Below are positions 34,403 through 42,558 of a stretch of 64,000 bases of DNA, in pieces (the stretch's first letter is position 1; each line of letters starts with the position of its first letter). A program made the translations under genes and the position numbers. Origin of the DNA: Halalkalicoccus sp. CG83 (lineage in GTDB: Archaea; Halobacteriota; Halobacteria; Halobacteriales; Halalkalicoccaceae); assembly GCF_037081715.1 (NCBI RefSeq), contig NZ_JAZDDH010000001.1:1054001-1118000 (forward strand). Reading direction: 5' to 3'. Below the pieces are notes generated by a model. It saw only the letters and a list, made by a program, of their open reading frames with translations, ran no database searches and was not told where the DNA came from.

Positions 34403-34690
34403 ATGAGTCTCTCCGAGAAGAAGGCCGGCCGCCGTAGTCGCCGGCCAAGCACGACGAGTCTGGCGGAGGTGCTCGATCGGATCCTGGACAAGGGTGCGGT
34501 CATCGACCTCTGGGCTCGCGTCTCGCTGGTGGGAATCGAGATCCTCACCATCGAGGCCCGAGTGGTGATCGGGTCCGTCGACACCTTCCTCCACTACGCG
34601 AGGGAGATCTCGAAGATCGAGGCCGCCGAGGAGGAGGGCGACCTCGACGACCTCGAGGACGTCGAGATCGAGGCCAGTGGGGCGGCGTAG
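34403..34690 (+). CDS. gvpA: gas vesicle major protein GvpA-like, solitary
   Basis: A 95-residue protein. Residues 18-70 are a nearly canonical GvpA core: [55 protein letters not shown]. GvpA is the small amphipathic protein whose ribs build the gas vesicle wall. Two departures stand out: a basic N-terminal extension ([12 protein letters not shown]) where normal GvpA has only a few residues, and an acidic tail. No gvpC, N, O, F-M, D or E gene lies anywhere in the window, so vesicle assembly cannot be supported from here. The ATG at 34403 is preferred because upstream sequence lacks coding character. Confidence 0.85.
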   Translation: MSLSEKKAGRRSRRPSTTSLAEVLDRILDKGAVIDLWARVSLVGIEILTIEARVVIGSVDTFLHYAREISKIEAAEEEGDLDDLEDVEIEASGAA

Positions 34691-34925
34691 CCCGGTAGCC
34701 CGCCACTGACCCTCCGCCCCCCGTCGAGTACGGCGTTTCATAGTCCCGTTCGGGACGGATCGAGAGCGCTGCCGATCCAGCGGTTCACCTCCCGATCCGC
34801 CGACGTCGAAGGCCGGTCCGAAACGATCGGTCGTCGGACTCCGCGGTTCCTCGATCGGTCCGACAGGACGGCCTCCTTTCAGGTGACGGGCCAAGGCATT
34901 AGTGATCGAGCAGTCAACTACCGGT

Positions 34926-35009
34926 ATGAACGTAGGACTCAAAAGCCTGCTCAAGCGAATCCTCACCCTCAAAGCGCTCCGGAAGCTCCTGAAGAGGTTC
35001 CGCAGGTAG
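34926..35009 (+). CDS. 27-residue cationic amphipathic peptide ORF
   Basis: ATG to TAG gives a peptide whose middle reads LKSLLKRILTLKALRKLLKRF. It has ten Lys/Arg, nine Leu/Ile and no Asp or Glu. Basic residues recur every three to four positions, so it would form an amphipathic helix. That is opposite to the acidic haloarchaeal proteome and to the Arg/Ser/Pro-rich shadow frames of GC-rich DNA. A strong hairpin followed by TTT stands 34 bp after the stop. Whether it is translated is unknown; it could be membrane-active or a nucleic-acid binder. No clear Shine-Dalgarno is seen. Confidence 0.4.
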   Translation: MNVGLKSLLKRILTLKALRKLLKRFRR

Positions 35010-35043
35010 CGACGACGGGTCGTTCGCCCGCTCGATCACCGTC

Positions 35044-35069
35044 CCGTCGGCCGTGCTGGCCGACGGTTT
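35044..35069 (+). terminator. hairpin terminator after the cationic peptide ORF
   Basis: CCGTCGGCC (35044-35052) pairs perfectly with GGCCGACGG (35058-35066) across a 5-nt loop and is followed by TTT. It suits the end of a rightward transcript. Confidence 0.45.
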
Positions 35070-35158
35070 CGACCGCGATCTAGCCGCGCGTCCCGTCGCC
35101 GTCGAAGCGTCTCGCCGATCGATCGTGGAGCCGATCGATCACGAGTCCGTACCGTCGA

Positions 35159-35512
35159 TCACTCCGGCGCGTACTCCTCGTGGATCCGGTCCATCCGGGC
35201 GGCCATCACGAAGTCGGTCTTGTGGAGACCGTCGATCTTGTGGGTCCACATCTCGACGCGCACCTCGCCCCATGAGAGGTGGAGGTCGGGATGGTGCCAC
35301 TCCTCCTCGGCGAGCTCGCCGACCTCGTAGGTGAACTCGAGGGCATCGCGGAAGTCCTCGAACGCGTAGGTGCCCTCGAGGTGGTGATCGTCGACCACCT
35401 CCCAGACCTCGTCGTCGAGCTGGGCGAGGTACTCCGCGTACTCGCCCTCCGAGAGCGGCTCGTTATCCGAGGTACACGCCTCACACTCCTGGTCCGCGAG
35501 CTCCTGAGCCAT
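35159..35512 (-). CDS. 4a-hydroxytetrahydrobiopterin dehydratase (PCD family)
   Basis: Pterin-4a-carbinolamine dehydratase family, 117 residues. The family signature [24 protein letters not shown] is complete, with the paired histidines and the following histidine that form the active site. The N-terminus carries a CEAC pair not usual in the family. In bacteria and eukaryotes it recycles the cofactor of aromatic hydroxylases; in archaea without known hydroxylases the role is open. No hydroxylase gene is near. Confidence 0.92.
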   Translation of the reverse strand: MAQELADQECEACTSDNEPLSEGEYAEYLAQLDDEVWEVVDDHHLEGTYAFEDFRDALEFTYEVGELAEEEWHHPDLHLSWGEVRVEMWTHKIDGLHKTDFVMAARMDRIHEEYAPE

Positions 35513-35635
35513 GTCCGAGCGTACGCAACGGCGTCGCTTGTAGTTTCGGCCTGACCGCTCTCGCGCTACTCGTTCTCGATCCGCCGGACGCCGACTACCG
35601 GAACCCTCGGGCGGTGGACGGCCGCCTCGGCGACG

Positions 35636-36457
35636 TCACGCGGTCATATCCGTCGATTCGTCGTCCGACGCGCCGACGATCTCGGTGCTGAACCGCCGTA
35701 TCGCGTCGGTGAACGTCTCCGGCCGGTGGAGGTTAGCGATGTGCCCGACGCCGTCGATGGAGGCGAGGTAGGAGTCGTTCGCGGCCGAGGCGTGATCCTC
35801 TGCCCCTCGCTGCATGACGAGGTCTCGCGACCCGTTGAGGACGAGCGTCGGCCCGGGATAGGTGGCCAGGGCAGCCCGGAAGTCCTTCCCTTCGAGATCC
35901 GGGCCCGCCTCGCCGAACTGCCGTGGGTAGATCCCGGCATCGATGATCTCCTCCTTGATCTCGGGGGAGAGGTCGCGCTCCCGGACCCACTTCTCCCCGG
36001 CGTTCCGGACGCGTTGCTCGACGCGATCGCTCCTGGTCGCGAGACGCGAGACGCCGCCGACGGCCCGCGTGACCAATTTCATCCGGCCGACGGGGTTGGC
36101 GCTGCTTCCCGTGACCACGAGCCCGTCGACCTTCTCGGGGTGGCGGCTCGCGTACTCGGTCGAGACGTAGCCGCCGAGCGAGAGGCCGACTAGGATCGCG
36201 TGGCCGCCGGCTAACGTGTCGATCACCTCGTCGAGCAGGTCCAGCGCCGGCTCCAGCCGGAACGTCTCGTCCGACCGCGCGCCGTGGCCCGGGAGATCAG
36301 GTGCGATCACCCGGAACTCCTCGGAGAGCGCGTCGCGCTGTGGCGCCCACATCTTTCCCGTGAACATCGCACCGTGGACGAACACGATCGGTTGGGCGTC
36401 CGCCGGCCCGGCGACGTCGACTCCCTCGATCTCCGTCTCTCGCTCTACTTGGTTCAC
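35636..36457 (-). CDS. alpha/beta hydrolase
   Basis: A 273-residue alpha/beta hydrolase. The oxyanion HG motif is VFVHGAMFTGKMW and the nucleophile elbow GLSLGGY places Ser near residue 105. The later Asp (NGSRDLVM) and His (GVGHIANLHRPE) complete the triad. The hydrolysed ester or amide is unknown. A second, unrelated-by-context hydrolase lies at 42.6 kb. Confidence 0.9.
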   Translation of the reverse strand: MNQVERETEIEGVDVAGPADAQPIVFVHGAMFTGKMWAPQRDALSEEFRVIAPDLPGHGARSDETFRLEPALDLLDEVIDTLAGGHAILVGLSLGGYVSTEYASRHPEKVDGLVVTGSSANPVGRMKLVTRAVGGVSRLATRSDRVEQRVRNAGEKWVRERDLSPEIKEEIIDAGIYPRQFGEAGPDLEGKDFRAALATYPGPTLVLNGSRDLVMQRGAEDHASAANDSYLASIDGVGHIANLHRPETFTDAIRRFSTEIVGASDDESTDMTA

Positions 36458-36712
36458 AGTACGTCGACTCGATGCACGTCCTTAGTCACTGGGCCGGCAG
36501 TCTCACCCACCCTTACGTGTGGTCCCCCATTCCGCTCCGACGGCGGGGCTGGTCGACCGACGGGGGATCGAGGCCGAACACGTCGTCCTCGAACGCGAGA
36601 GAGGGCGTGCACCGCGGGGATCGCGACTCGAGTAGCCTCCCCCGCCTCACCCATCCGGATTCCGCATCGAGCCGGGTGAGCGTTTTTTACCGAGGTCGCC
36701 GTATCGTGGTGC

Positions 36713-37078
36713 ATGCTAACTGCAAACATTCGCCGGAAGGTCGATCGAGTCGTCCTTCCCGAGGCGCTGATCGACGAGCGCATCGTCGACCCGGGAGAGC
36801 TGGTGTTCTGGGCGTACTCAGAGGCGGACGACGCGGCGGCGATCTCGAAGCACCGCGAGCCGTTTCTAGAGGACGAGTGGTTCCATTCGATCTCCTACTC
36901 GACGCTGGACGAGAACCGCTCGATAACCGTCCCCAGGGAGTTCTTCCCGAGATACGACGGGCCGGCGACCTCGGTACCGCTGTTCGAGCGGGGCGAGACG
37001 GTGGAGTTCGTGCTCGACGACGAGCTGGCCGAGCGGTCGGTCTGTCTGGTGCGACCGTTTCGCGGCTCCCGGGAGTGA
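36713..37078 (+). CDS. hypothetical protein with an AbrB-like strand pattern
   Basis: A 121-residue protein. Its central part, YSTLDENRSITVPREFFPRY, followed by RGETVEFVLDDE, has the look of the swapped-hairpin AbrB/SpoVT DNA-binding fold (strand, turn, ITVP, loop, GDxVxF). The rest is unrecognised. If correct it would be a small transcription factor or antitoxin-like protein, but no toxin gene is adjacent. The ATG follows a TTTTTTAC tract that may be its TATA region. Confidence 0.65.
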   Translation: MLTANIRRKVDRVVLPEALIDERIVDPGELVFWAYSEADDAAAISKHREPFLEDEWFHSISYSTLDENRSITVPREFFPRYDGPATSVPLFERGETVEFVLDDELAERSVCLVRPFRGSRE

Positions 37079-37141
37079 CCCCGACGTCTCCCCGTCGACG
37101 CCGACCGCCGTCGTTCGGCGAGGCCGACCGCCCGACGATCC

Positions 37142-37324
37142 TCACTTCGCGGGACGACGGTCGGATGTGTCGTCAGTCGAATCCTGTGATCGTGCCGGTG
37201 GCGAACGGGAGACGACGGTGTGTCCCGTTTCGACGTGGTGTTCGATCGCTCGCAGGTTCCGTTCGTGCTCGCTGACGTGACCGGTCCCCTCCGTCGACCA
37301 GCCACATTCAGTGCAGTAGTGCAT
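37142..37324 (-). CDS. small C2H2-like zinc finger protein
   Basis: A 60-residue protein opening MHYCTECGWSTEG, then His-rich helix HVSEHERNLRAIEHHVETGH. Cys4-Cys7 with His residues in the following helix make a classical CxxC...HxxxxH zinc finger. The C-terminal 25 residues are disordered and polar. The long upstream extension of the frame is shadow sequence; ATG 37324 starts exactly at the finger. Role unknown. Confidence 0.75.
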   Translation of the reverse strand: MHYCTECGWSTEGTGHVSEHERNLRAIEHHVETGHTVVSRSPPARSQDSTDDTSDRRPAK

Positions 37325-37652
37325 GTCTCGTGCCACCTCTCGAACCGCGTTCCGCGTCCGACTTCCCGGTAGAGACGTTCTGCGAGTCCGTAATATGCGT
37401 TTCCATGTCGCCGCGGGCCGAACTGGACCGGCGTCCGCCCATCCGCGACGGCGGCTCCGCTCGAACCGTCCGTGGCGACGCCGTCTCGATAGCGGTTCCG
37501 CCGCGCCGGTCGATCGACTCCGGCCGTTCCTCGAGTTCACGGTTATGCGCGCGATAACGCACGACGACGCTTCGAGCGCGAACCGTGATCTACGGGGGGC
37601 CTCCCGCACGTAGGCGACGAGTAATAACGACCCTCCGTGGCGAACGACGCGT
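37325..37652. other. intergenic region between divergent small genes
   Basis: About 330 bp, GC-rich, between the zinc-finger gene (minus) and the 42-residue protein gene (plus). TGCGAGTCCGTAATATGCG near 37390 is the only AT-leaning element and could include the minus-strand promoter. The overlapping frames in this stretch have Arg-rich shadow composition. Confidence 0.4.
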
Positions 37653-37781
37653 ATGGCCACCGGACTCGACGCGGTCGACCGCATCACGGCGTACTACCGC
37701 AACGACGGGCTCGAACTCCGCTCGGGAGCGTCGGCCGAGGCGTGGCTGTTCGCCGCCCAACCGGTCGATATCGAGCAGTAG
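37653..37781 (+). CDS. small haloarchaeal protein, 42 aa
   Basis: The frame reads MATGLDAVDRITAYYRNDGL, then LRSGASAEAWLFAAQPVDIEQ. Short haloarchaeal proteins with a similar D-x-I-x-Y-Y start and EAWLxS-like core are common and of unknown function. The gene ends 1 bp before the stop of the convergent 127-residue protein gene. A TAATAACG element sits about 30 bp before the ATG, typical of a leaderless promoter, which supports it being real. Confidence 0.6.
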   Translation: MATGLDAVDRITAYYRNDGLELRSGASAEAWLFAAQPVDIEQ

Positions 37782-37782
37782 C

Positions 37783-38166
37783 CTACACCTCCGTCGCCCA
37801 GACCGCGTACCCCTCCCGCCGTCCGTACACTTCGCGGAAACAGCGTTCGATCAGCATCGCGATGCGTTCCTCGTCGGCGTACGCGCTGATCCTGACGTTC
37901 GTCCCCTCGGCGCTCTCGGGGCGGTTGAGCTCCTCGATCGTGAACGCCGGGAACGACTCGAGCAGCCCCTCCAGCCTGTCGAGCTCCTCGTCGGAACAGT
38001 CGAGGTTCACCGTTCCGTCGCCGAACTGGATCCAGGCGGGCTCCTCGTCCTCCGCCGTCTCGAGTTCGAACGTACAGAAGGGGCTGGCGCGCTCGCGATG
38101 GGCCGAGAGGGCGTCGGCGAACAGCGCCTCGCGTTCGTCGGGCGAGTCGGCGCGAAATCGGCTCAC
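37783..38166 (-). CDS. hypothetical protein, 127 aa
   Basis: A 127-residue acidic alpha/beta protein. Strands EPAWIQFGDGTVNLDC and TNVRISAYADEERIAMLIERCF flank a helical part, and it ends VYGRREGYAVWATEV. The composition is fully coding-like. No family is recognised. It is 48 bp downstream of yeiH, on the same strand, so it may be the last gene of that transcript. Confidence 0.68.
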   Translation of the reverse strand: MSRFRADSPDEREALFADALSAHRERASPFCTFELETAEDEEPAWIQFGDGTVNLDCSDEELDRLEGLLESFPAFTIEELNRPESAEGTNVRISAYADEERIAMLIERCFREVYGRREGYAVWATEV

Positions 38167-38214
38167 GTACGGGTCTACGGCGGCCCGGACAAAAGGCCGA
38201 CGAAGCCGCCGGCG

Positions 38215-39204
38215 TCAGAGCACCGTCCGGACGGCCAGTAGCGTAGCCCCACTGATGAGACAGAACGCACACAGGACGATCGCCACCGGCGCCAGCCCGC
38301 TCTCGCGCATTCGCGTCGGGCGGATCTCGAGGCCGAGGCCGACGAACGCGAGCACGAACAGCCACTCGGAGACCCGGCCGATCGCGTCGATCGAGGCGGC
38401 GGTGAGCGCGCCGCTGTTCGCGATCAGCGCCACCAGCAGGAAACCGACGAGGAACTTCGGGAACTGGAGCCACAGGCGCTTCACGCCGGGATCGTTCGCC
38501 TTTCGCGTGGCGTACGCGAGCGAGTACGCCACGACGACGCCGCCCAGCAGCGTGTTGCGCGCGAGCTTCGTCACGGTCGCCCACTGACCCGCTTCCGGCG
38601 AGTGGGCGAACCCCGCGGCGGCGACGGGGCCGGTGCTGAACATGCTCAGGCCGGCCCAGACGCCGAACTCGCGCGGGCCCAGCCCGAGCAGCCCGCCGAG
38701 GGCGGGGTAGACCGCCAGCGTCATCGCGTCGAAGAGGACGATCGTCGCGGCCGCGTAGGTGAGCTGGTCGCCGCGCGCGTCGATCACCTGCCCGACCGCC
38801 GCGACCGCCGAGACGCCACAGATGCTCGTTCCCGCCGCGAGCAGCGATGCGGTCCGTTCGCGCAGGCCGAACGCGCCGCGAGCGATCGCCTCGACGAGCA
38901 CGAGGCTGAACGCGACCGTGGCGACGACGAGCCCGAGCACCCGCGGACCGGCGCCGATCAGGTCGTCGATCGCGATCGACGCGCCGAGCAGCACGATCCC
39001 GGTCTCGAGGAAGAGGGAGTGGTTCCGGACGCCGGGGGCTGCCCACGCGGGCGTGCCGAGCGCGTTCCCGATGGCCACGCCCGCGAGGATCGCGAGCACG
39101 AGTGCGTTCCCGCCGACGGTCGCGGCGACGGCCTGGGCCGTCACGCCAATGCCGAGGAGGAGCCCGAGTCCCGGGAGCTGTCCTCGGAGGGTTCGATCGG
39201 CCAT
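38215..39204 (-). CDS. YeiH family sulfate-exporter-type membrane protein
   Basis: A 329-residue polytopic protein of the YeiH (DUF/UPF0324) family with about ten helices. Characteristic segments are VLLGASIAIDDL, LAAGTSICGVSAVAAVG (family hallmark), FGVWAGLSMFSTGPVAAAGFA and GRVSEWLFVLAFVGLGLEI. Members are annotated as putative sulfate exporters, based on limited experimental work. A short membrane protein gene ends one base before its start, suggesting coupling. Confidence 0.9.
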   Translation of the reverse strand: MADRTLRGQLPGLGLLLGIGVTAQAVAATVGGNALVLAILAGVAIGNALGTPAWAAPGVRNHSLFLETGIVLLGASIAIDDLIGAGPRVLGLVVATVAFSLVLVEAIARGAFGLRERTASLLAAGTSICGVSAVAAVGQVIDARGDQLTYAAATIVLFDAMTLAVYPALGGLLGLGPREFGVWAGLSMFSTGPVAAAGFAHSPEAGQWATVTKLARNTLLGGVVVAYSLAYATRKANDPGVKRLWLQFPKFLVGFLLVALIANSGALTAASIDAIGRVSEWLFVLAFVGLGLEIRPTRMRESGLAPVAIVLCAFCLISGATLLAVRTVL

Positions 39205-39363
39205 TCAGACGGCCTGAACGAGCAACTGCGTGGCGACGATCCCCAATCCCAGAAGCACCGCCTGCCAGCCCCGATCGAGCCGGCACCAGCGCTCCACGAG
39301 CCGGTCGCCGACCGCCTGGAGCGGGCCGAAGGGACCCGATTCGCTTCGCTGGCTCGGTGTCAT
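39205..39363 (-). CDS. small single-helix membrane protein upstream of yeiH
   Basis: A 52-residue protein: polar N-terminus (MTPSQRSESGPFGPLQAVGD), then RLVERWCRLDRG and a C-terminal transmembrane helix (WQAVLLGLGIVATQLLVQAV). It ends at 39205, next to the yeiH ATG at 39204, and would be translated just before it. It could be a partner or regulator subunit; this is inference from gene order. Confidence 0.6.
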   Translation of the reverse strand: MTPSQRSESGPFGPLQAVGDRLVERWCRLDRGWQAVLLGLGIVATQLLVQAV

Positions 39364-39477
39364 CCGTTGGTAAGAGGATCGCCCGTCGCGGACTTCACCG
39401 TGTCGTTTCCGTTCGGAGGGTCGCAAGCCATGCTGGGTCCTGTATCTCTTTAACGCTGGACGGGATTGGCCCCTGAT

Positions 39478-40101
39478 ATGGGAGACCAACAGATACTGAT
39501 CATCGGCGCCCCCGGTGCGGGCAAGGGAACCCAGAGCAAGCGACTGGCCGAGGAGTACGGCCTCGAGCACGTCACGACGGGCGACGCGCTCCGCGAGAAC
39601 AAGGACGTGGAGACCGAACACGGCACGCCCCGCGAGTACATGGAGGCCGGCGAGCTCGTCCCCGACGAGCTGGTCAACGAGATCGTCAAGGAGGCGCTCG
39701 AGTCGGCGGACGGCTACGTCCTCGACGGCTACCCGCGAAACGAGTCGCAGGTCGAGTACCTCGAGGGCATCACCGAGCTCGACGTCGTGCTCCACCTCGA
39801 GGTCGGAGAGGAGACGCTGGTCGACCGGCTCACGGGCCGGCGCGTCGACCCGGAGACGGGCGACAACTACCACGTCGAGTTCGACATGCCCGACGACGAG
39901 GAGATCCGCGAACGGCTCGAACAGCGCGACGACGACACCGAGGAGACGGTGCGAGAGCGGCTTCGCGTCTTCGAGGAGAACACGAAGCCGGTGATCGAGA
40001 ACTACGAGGACCACGAGGGCTACGTCCGGATCGACGGCGAGCAGAGTCCTGATGAAGTCTGGGACGACATCCGTGAGGCGGTCAACGAACGGACGGCGTA
40101 G
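39478..40101 (+). CDS. adk: adenylate kinase
   Basis: A 207-residue adenylate kinase converting ATP and AMP to two ADP. The P-loop is [18 protein letters not shown]-site motifs are TTGDALREN and [11 protein letters not shown], and the lid is [17 protein letters not shown] without zinc cysteines. A TATA-like TCTCTTTAACG lies about 30 bp before the ATG at 39478, pointing to a leaderless mRNA and to this start over the CTG-type upstream one. First gene of the adk-EMC3-cmk-cbf5 cluster. Confidence 0.96.
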   Translation: MGDQQILIIGAPGAGKGTQSKRLAEEYGLEHVTTGDALRENKDVETEHGTPREYMEAGELVPDELVNEIVKEALESADGYVLDGYPRNESQVEYLEGITELDVVLHLEVGEETLVDRLTGRRVDPETGDNYHVEFDMPDDEEIRERLEQRDDDTEETVRERLRVFEENTKPVIENYEDHEGYVRIDGEQSPDEVWDDIREAVNERTA

Positions 40102-40159
40102 GTCGGACGAAAGCCCAGACGAACAGGTTGATTAGCCCCGATTTCCTACGGACGGGATA

Positions 40160-41071
40160 ATGGGACGAACCGCGGGGAAGGTGGAATCGCTCGTCGAGAC
40201 GAACCCCGACATGGCCGACGCCGTCGCGGTCGTTCTTCGGGAGACCGACGGCGGCCAGCACGAGGTCGAGTGGGCGGACGTCCGCGACGACATCACGAGC
40301 GGCCAGTGGGGCCGCATGATCGAGAAGGGGCTGCTGGTCGACGGCACACACGGCTTCGAGCTTCGGGACCCAGACGAGGTCCGCTCGGTCGTAAACGAGT
40401 CCGGGGAGACCGTCTCGACGACCGAGAGCGCCACCAGCGACGCCGACGACGAGGACGCCTCCTGGACGAAGTGGGACAAGGTCGCCGCGGGCGGCGTCGC
40501 GCTGACCTTCCTCGGCTACGCGTGGGGGCCCGCGCGAAGCGCGATCGGCGGCGCGATGGACACGTTCATCGGTCCGCTCAACGCCGTACTGCCCTTCTAC
40601 GCCGTGATCCTGGTGCTCGCGCTCTTCACGGGGCTCTACTCGACGCTGCTTCAGGCGAACCTGATGGATACCTCGAAGATGAGCGAGTACCAGGAGCAGA
40701 TGAAGGCGATCCAGGAGAAACGCGAGCGCGCGAAGGAGCGCGGCGACGACGAGGCGATGGAGCGCATCCAGCAGGAGCAGATGGAGGCGATGGGCGATCA
40801 GCTCGACATGTTCAAGACCCAGTTCCGGCCGATGGTGTGGATCATGCTGCTCACCATCCCCGTCTTCCTCTGGATGTACTGGAAGCTGCTCGACGGCGAT
40901 CCGTCGACGCTGGAGACGGCGGTCTTCCCCATCGTGGGCGAGATCGAGAGCTGGCGTTCGGGCGTGATCGGGCCGATGGAGGCGTGGATCGTCTGGTACT
41001 TCGTCTGCTCGATGGCGTTCACCCAGATCCTCCGCAAGTCGCTCAACGTCAGCACGTCGCCGACCGGCTGA
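40160..41071 (+). CDS. EMC3/TMCO1-related membrane insertase (DUF106)
   Basis: A 303-residue membrane protein of the archaeal DUF106 family, now related to YidC, EMC3 and TMCO1, which insert proteins into membranes. The N-terminal 100 residues are soluble and acidic. A helix (LPFYAVILVLALFTGLYSTLLQ) is followed by a charged coiled coil (SEYQEQMKAIQEKRERAKER, residues about 177-215). The final helices are FRPMVWIMLLTIPVFLWMYW and AWIVWYFVCSMAFTQILRK. The adk-EMC3-cmk order is common in archaea near secY. Confidence 0.92.
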   Translation: MGRTAGKVESLVETNPDMADAVAVVLRETDGGQHEVEWADVRDDITSGQWGRMIEKGLLVDGTHGFELRDPDEVRSVVNESGETVSTTESATSDADDEDASWTKWDKVAAGGVALTFLGYAWGPARSAIGGAMDTFIGPLNAVLPFYAVILVLALFTGLYSTLLQANLMDTSKMSEYQEQMKAIQEKRERAKERGDDEAMERIQQEQMEAMGDQLDMFKTQFRPMVWIMLLTIPVFLWMYWKLLDGDPSTLETAVFPIVGEIESWRSGVIGPMEAWIVWYFVCSMAFTQILRKSLNVSTSPTG

Positions 41072-41107
41072 CGAAACCTCTTTCAACCTCTCGGCAAGAG
41101 ATCGGAT

Positions 41108-41686
41108 ATGTTACTGACCGTTTCGGGCCCGGCAGGCAGCGGCAAGAGCACGACGGCCGCCGCGCTCGCCGACGCGCTCAGCTACGAGCACGTCAGCGGA
41201 GGCGACGTCTTTCGCGACCTCGCCGAGGAACGAGGCATGTCGCTCGGCGAGTTCAACGCGCTCGCCGAGGAGGACGACTCGATCGACCGCGACCTGGATC
41301 GGCGGCTTCGCGAGATCGGGGAGACGCGCGAGGAGGTCGTTCTCGAGTCACGGCTCTCGGGCTGGATGGCCGCCGAACACGCCGACCTGCGGATCTGGCT
41401 CGACGCCCCTCTCGACGTGCGCGCCGAACGGATCGCGGCGCGCGAGGACAAGCCGATCGACCAGGCCCGCGAGGAGACCGTCACCCGGGCCGAGAGTGAG
41501 GCACTTCGCTACCGGGAGTACTACGGCATCGACATCGACGACCTCTCGATCTACGACTTGACGTTGAACACCGCCCGGTGGGGCCCCGCGGAGACGACCG
41601 AACTCCTCGTCGCGGTCGCCGAGGCATACGATCCTCAGACCGACGAGGGAGCGTTCCCCGTCGACGGGGTCCGCTACGAGTTCTGA
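41108..41686 (+). CDS. cmk: cytidylate kinase
   Basis: Archaeal (d)CMP kinase, 192 residues, phosphorylating CMP to CDP. P-loop [16 protein letters not shown], then [21 protein letters not shown], which is the archaeal Cmk signature, and ESRLSGWMA with [21 protein letters not shown]. It overlaps cbf5 by a shared ATGA, so the two are translationally coupled. Confidence 0.95.
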   Translation: MLLTVSGPAGSGKSTTAAALADALSYEHVSGGDVFRDLAEERGMSLGEFNALAEEDDSIDRDLDRRLREIGETREEVVLESRLSGWMAAEHADLRIWLDAPLDVRAERIAAREDKPIDQAREETVTRAESEALRYREYYGIDIDDLSIYDLTLNTARWGPAETTELLVAVAEAYDPQTDEGAFPVDGVRYEF

Positions 41687-42558
41687 TGGCGCTTCGCGGC
41701 CCGCCCGAGGAACGTTCGCTCGCGGAACTGCGGGAGTTCGGCGTCGTCAACCTCGACAAGCCGGCCGGCCCCTCGGCCCACCAGGTCGCCGGCTGGATTC
41801 GCGACGCGCTCGGCGTCGAAAAGGCCGCCCACGCGGGTACCCTCGACCCGAAGGTGACCGGCTGTCTGCCCGCGTTGACCGGCACGGCTACCCGGCTCGC
41901 ACAGGTCTTCCTCGAGGGAGAGAAGGAGTACGTCGCGGTGCTCGAACTCCACGGGCCGGCGCCGACTGACGTCGAGAACGTCGTCGCGGAGTTCGAGGGC
42001 GAGATCTACCAGAAGCCGCCCAGAAAGAGCGCCGTCTCGCGTCGACTTCGAACCCGCAGGATCCACGCGCTCGACCTCCTCGAGGTCCGGGACCGTCAGG
42101 CGCTGCTGCGCATTCGATGCGAGAGCGGTACCTACGTCCGGAAGCTCTGTCACGACGTCGGCCTCGCGCTCGGCACGGGCGCGCACATGGGCCACCTGCG
42201 GCGGACGGCGACCGACCCCTTCGACGACACCGACCTGCGCTCGATGCACGACCTCGTCGACGCGATCGAGTTCGCCGAGGGGGGTGATGAGGAGCCGTTT
42301 CGAGAGACGCTTCGACCCGCCGAGGACGCGCTCGTCCACCTCCCGCGGGTGACGATCGCGCCGAGCGCGGCCCGCGAGGTGGCCAACGGCGCACAGGTGT
42401 ACGCGCCGGGCGTGATCGACTCGGAGGGCGATCCCGACGAGGAACCGTTGGTCGCCTGCTACACCCCCGACGGCGCGGCGGTCTGTCTGGGCCGGCTGGT
42501 CGGCGATCCCGACGCCGACGCCGGACGGGCGGTCGCACTCGAGCGCGTGCTGGTCTAG
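41686..42558 (+). CDS. cbf5: Cbf5/TruB-type tRNA/rRNA pseudouridine synthase
   Basis: Cbf5 is the catalytic subunit of the H/ACA RNP and can also make pseudouridine 55 in tRNA. The 290-residue protein contains VVNLDKPAGPSAHQVAGWIR, the catalytic motif HAGTLDPKVTGCLP (Asp54) and SGTYVRKLCHDVGLALGTGAHM. A C-terminal PUA domain starts about residue 215. The ATG overlaps the cmk stop. The protein is compact for Cbf5 but has the PUA domain. The end overlaps the convergent hydrolase by 4 bp. Confidence 0.94.
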   Translation: MALRGPPEERSLAELREFGVVNLDKPAGPSAHQVAGWIRDALGVEKAAHAGTLDPKVTGCLPALTGTATRLAQVFLEGEKEYVAVLELHGPAPTDVENVVAEFEGEIYQKPPRKSAVSRRLRTRRIHALDLLEVRDRQALLRIRCESGTYVRKLCHDVGLALGTGAHMGHLRRTATDPFDDTDLRSMHDLVDAIEFAEGGDEEPFRETLRPAEDALVHLPRVTIAPSAAREVANGAQVYAPGVIDSEGDPDEEPLVACYTPDGAAVCLGRLVGDPDADAGRAVALERVLV

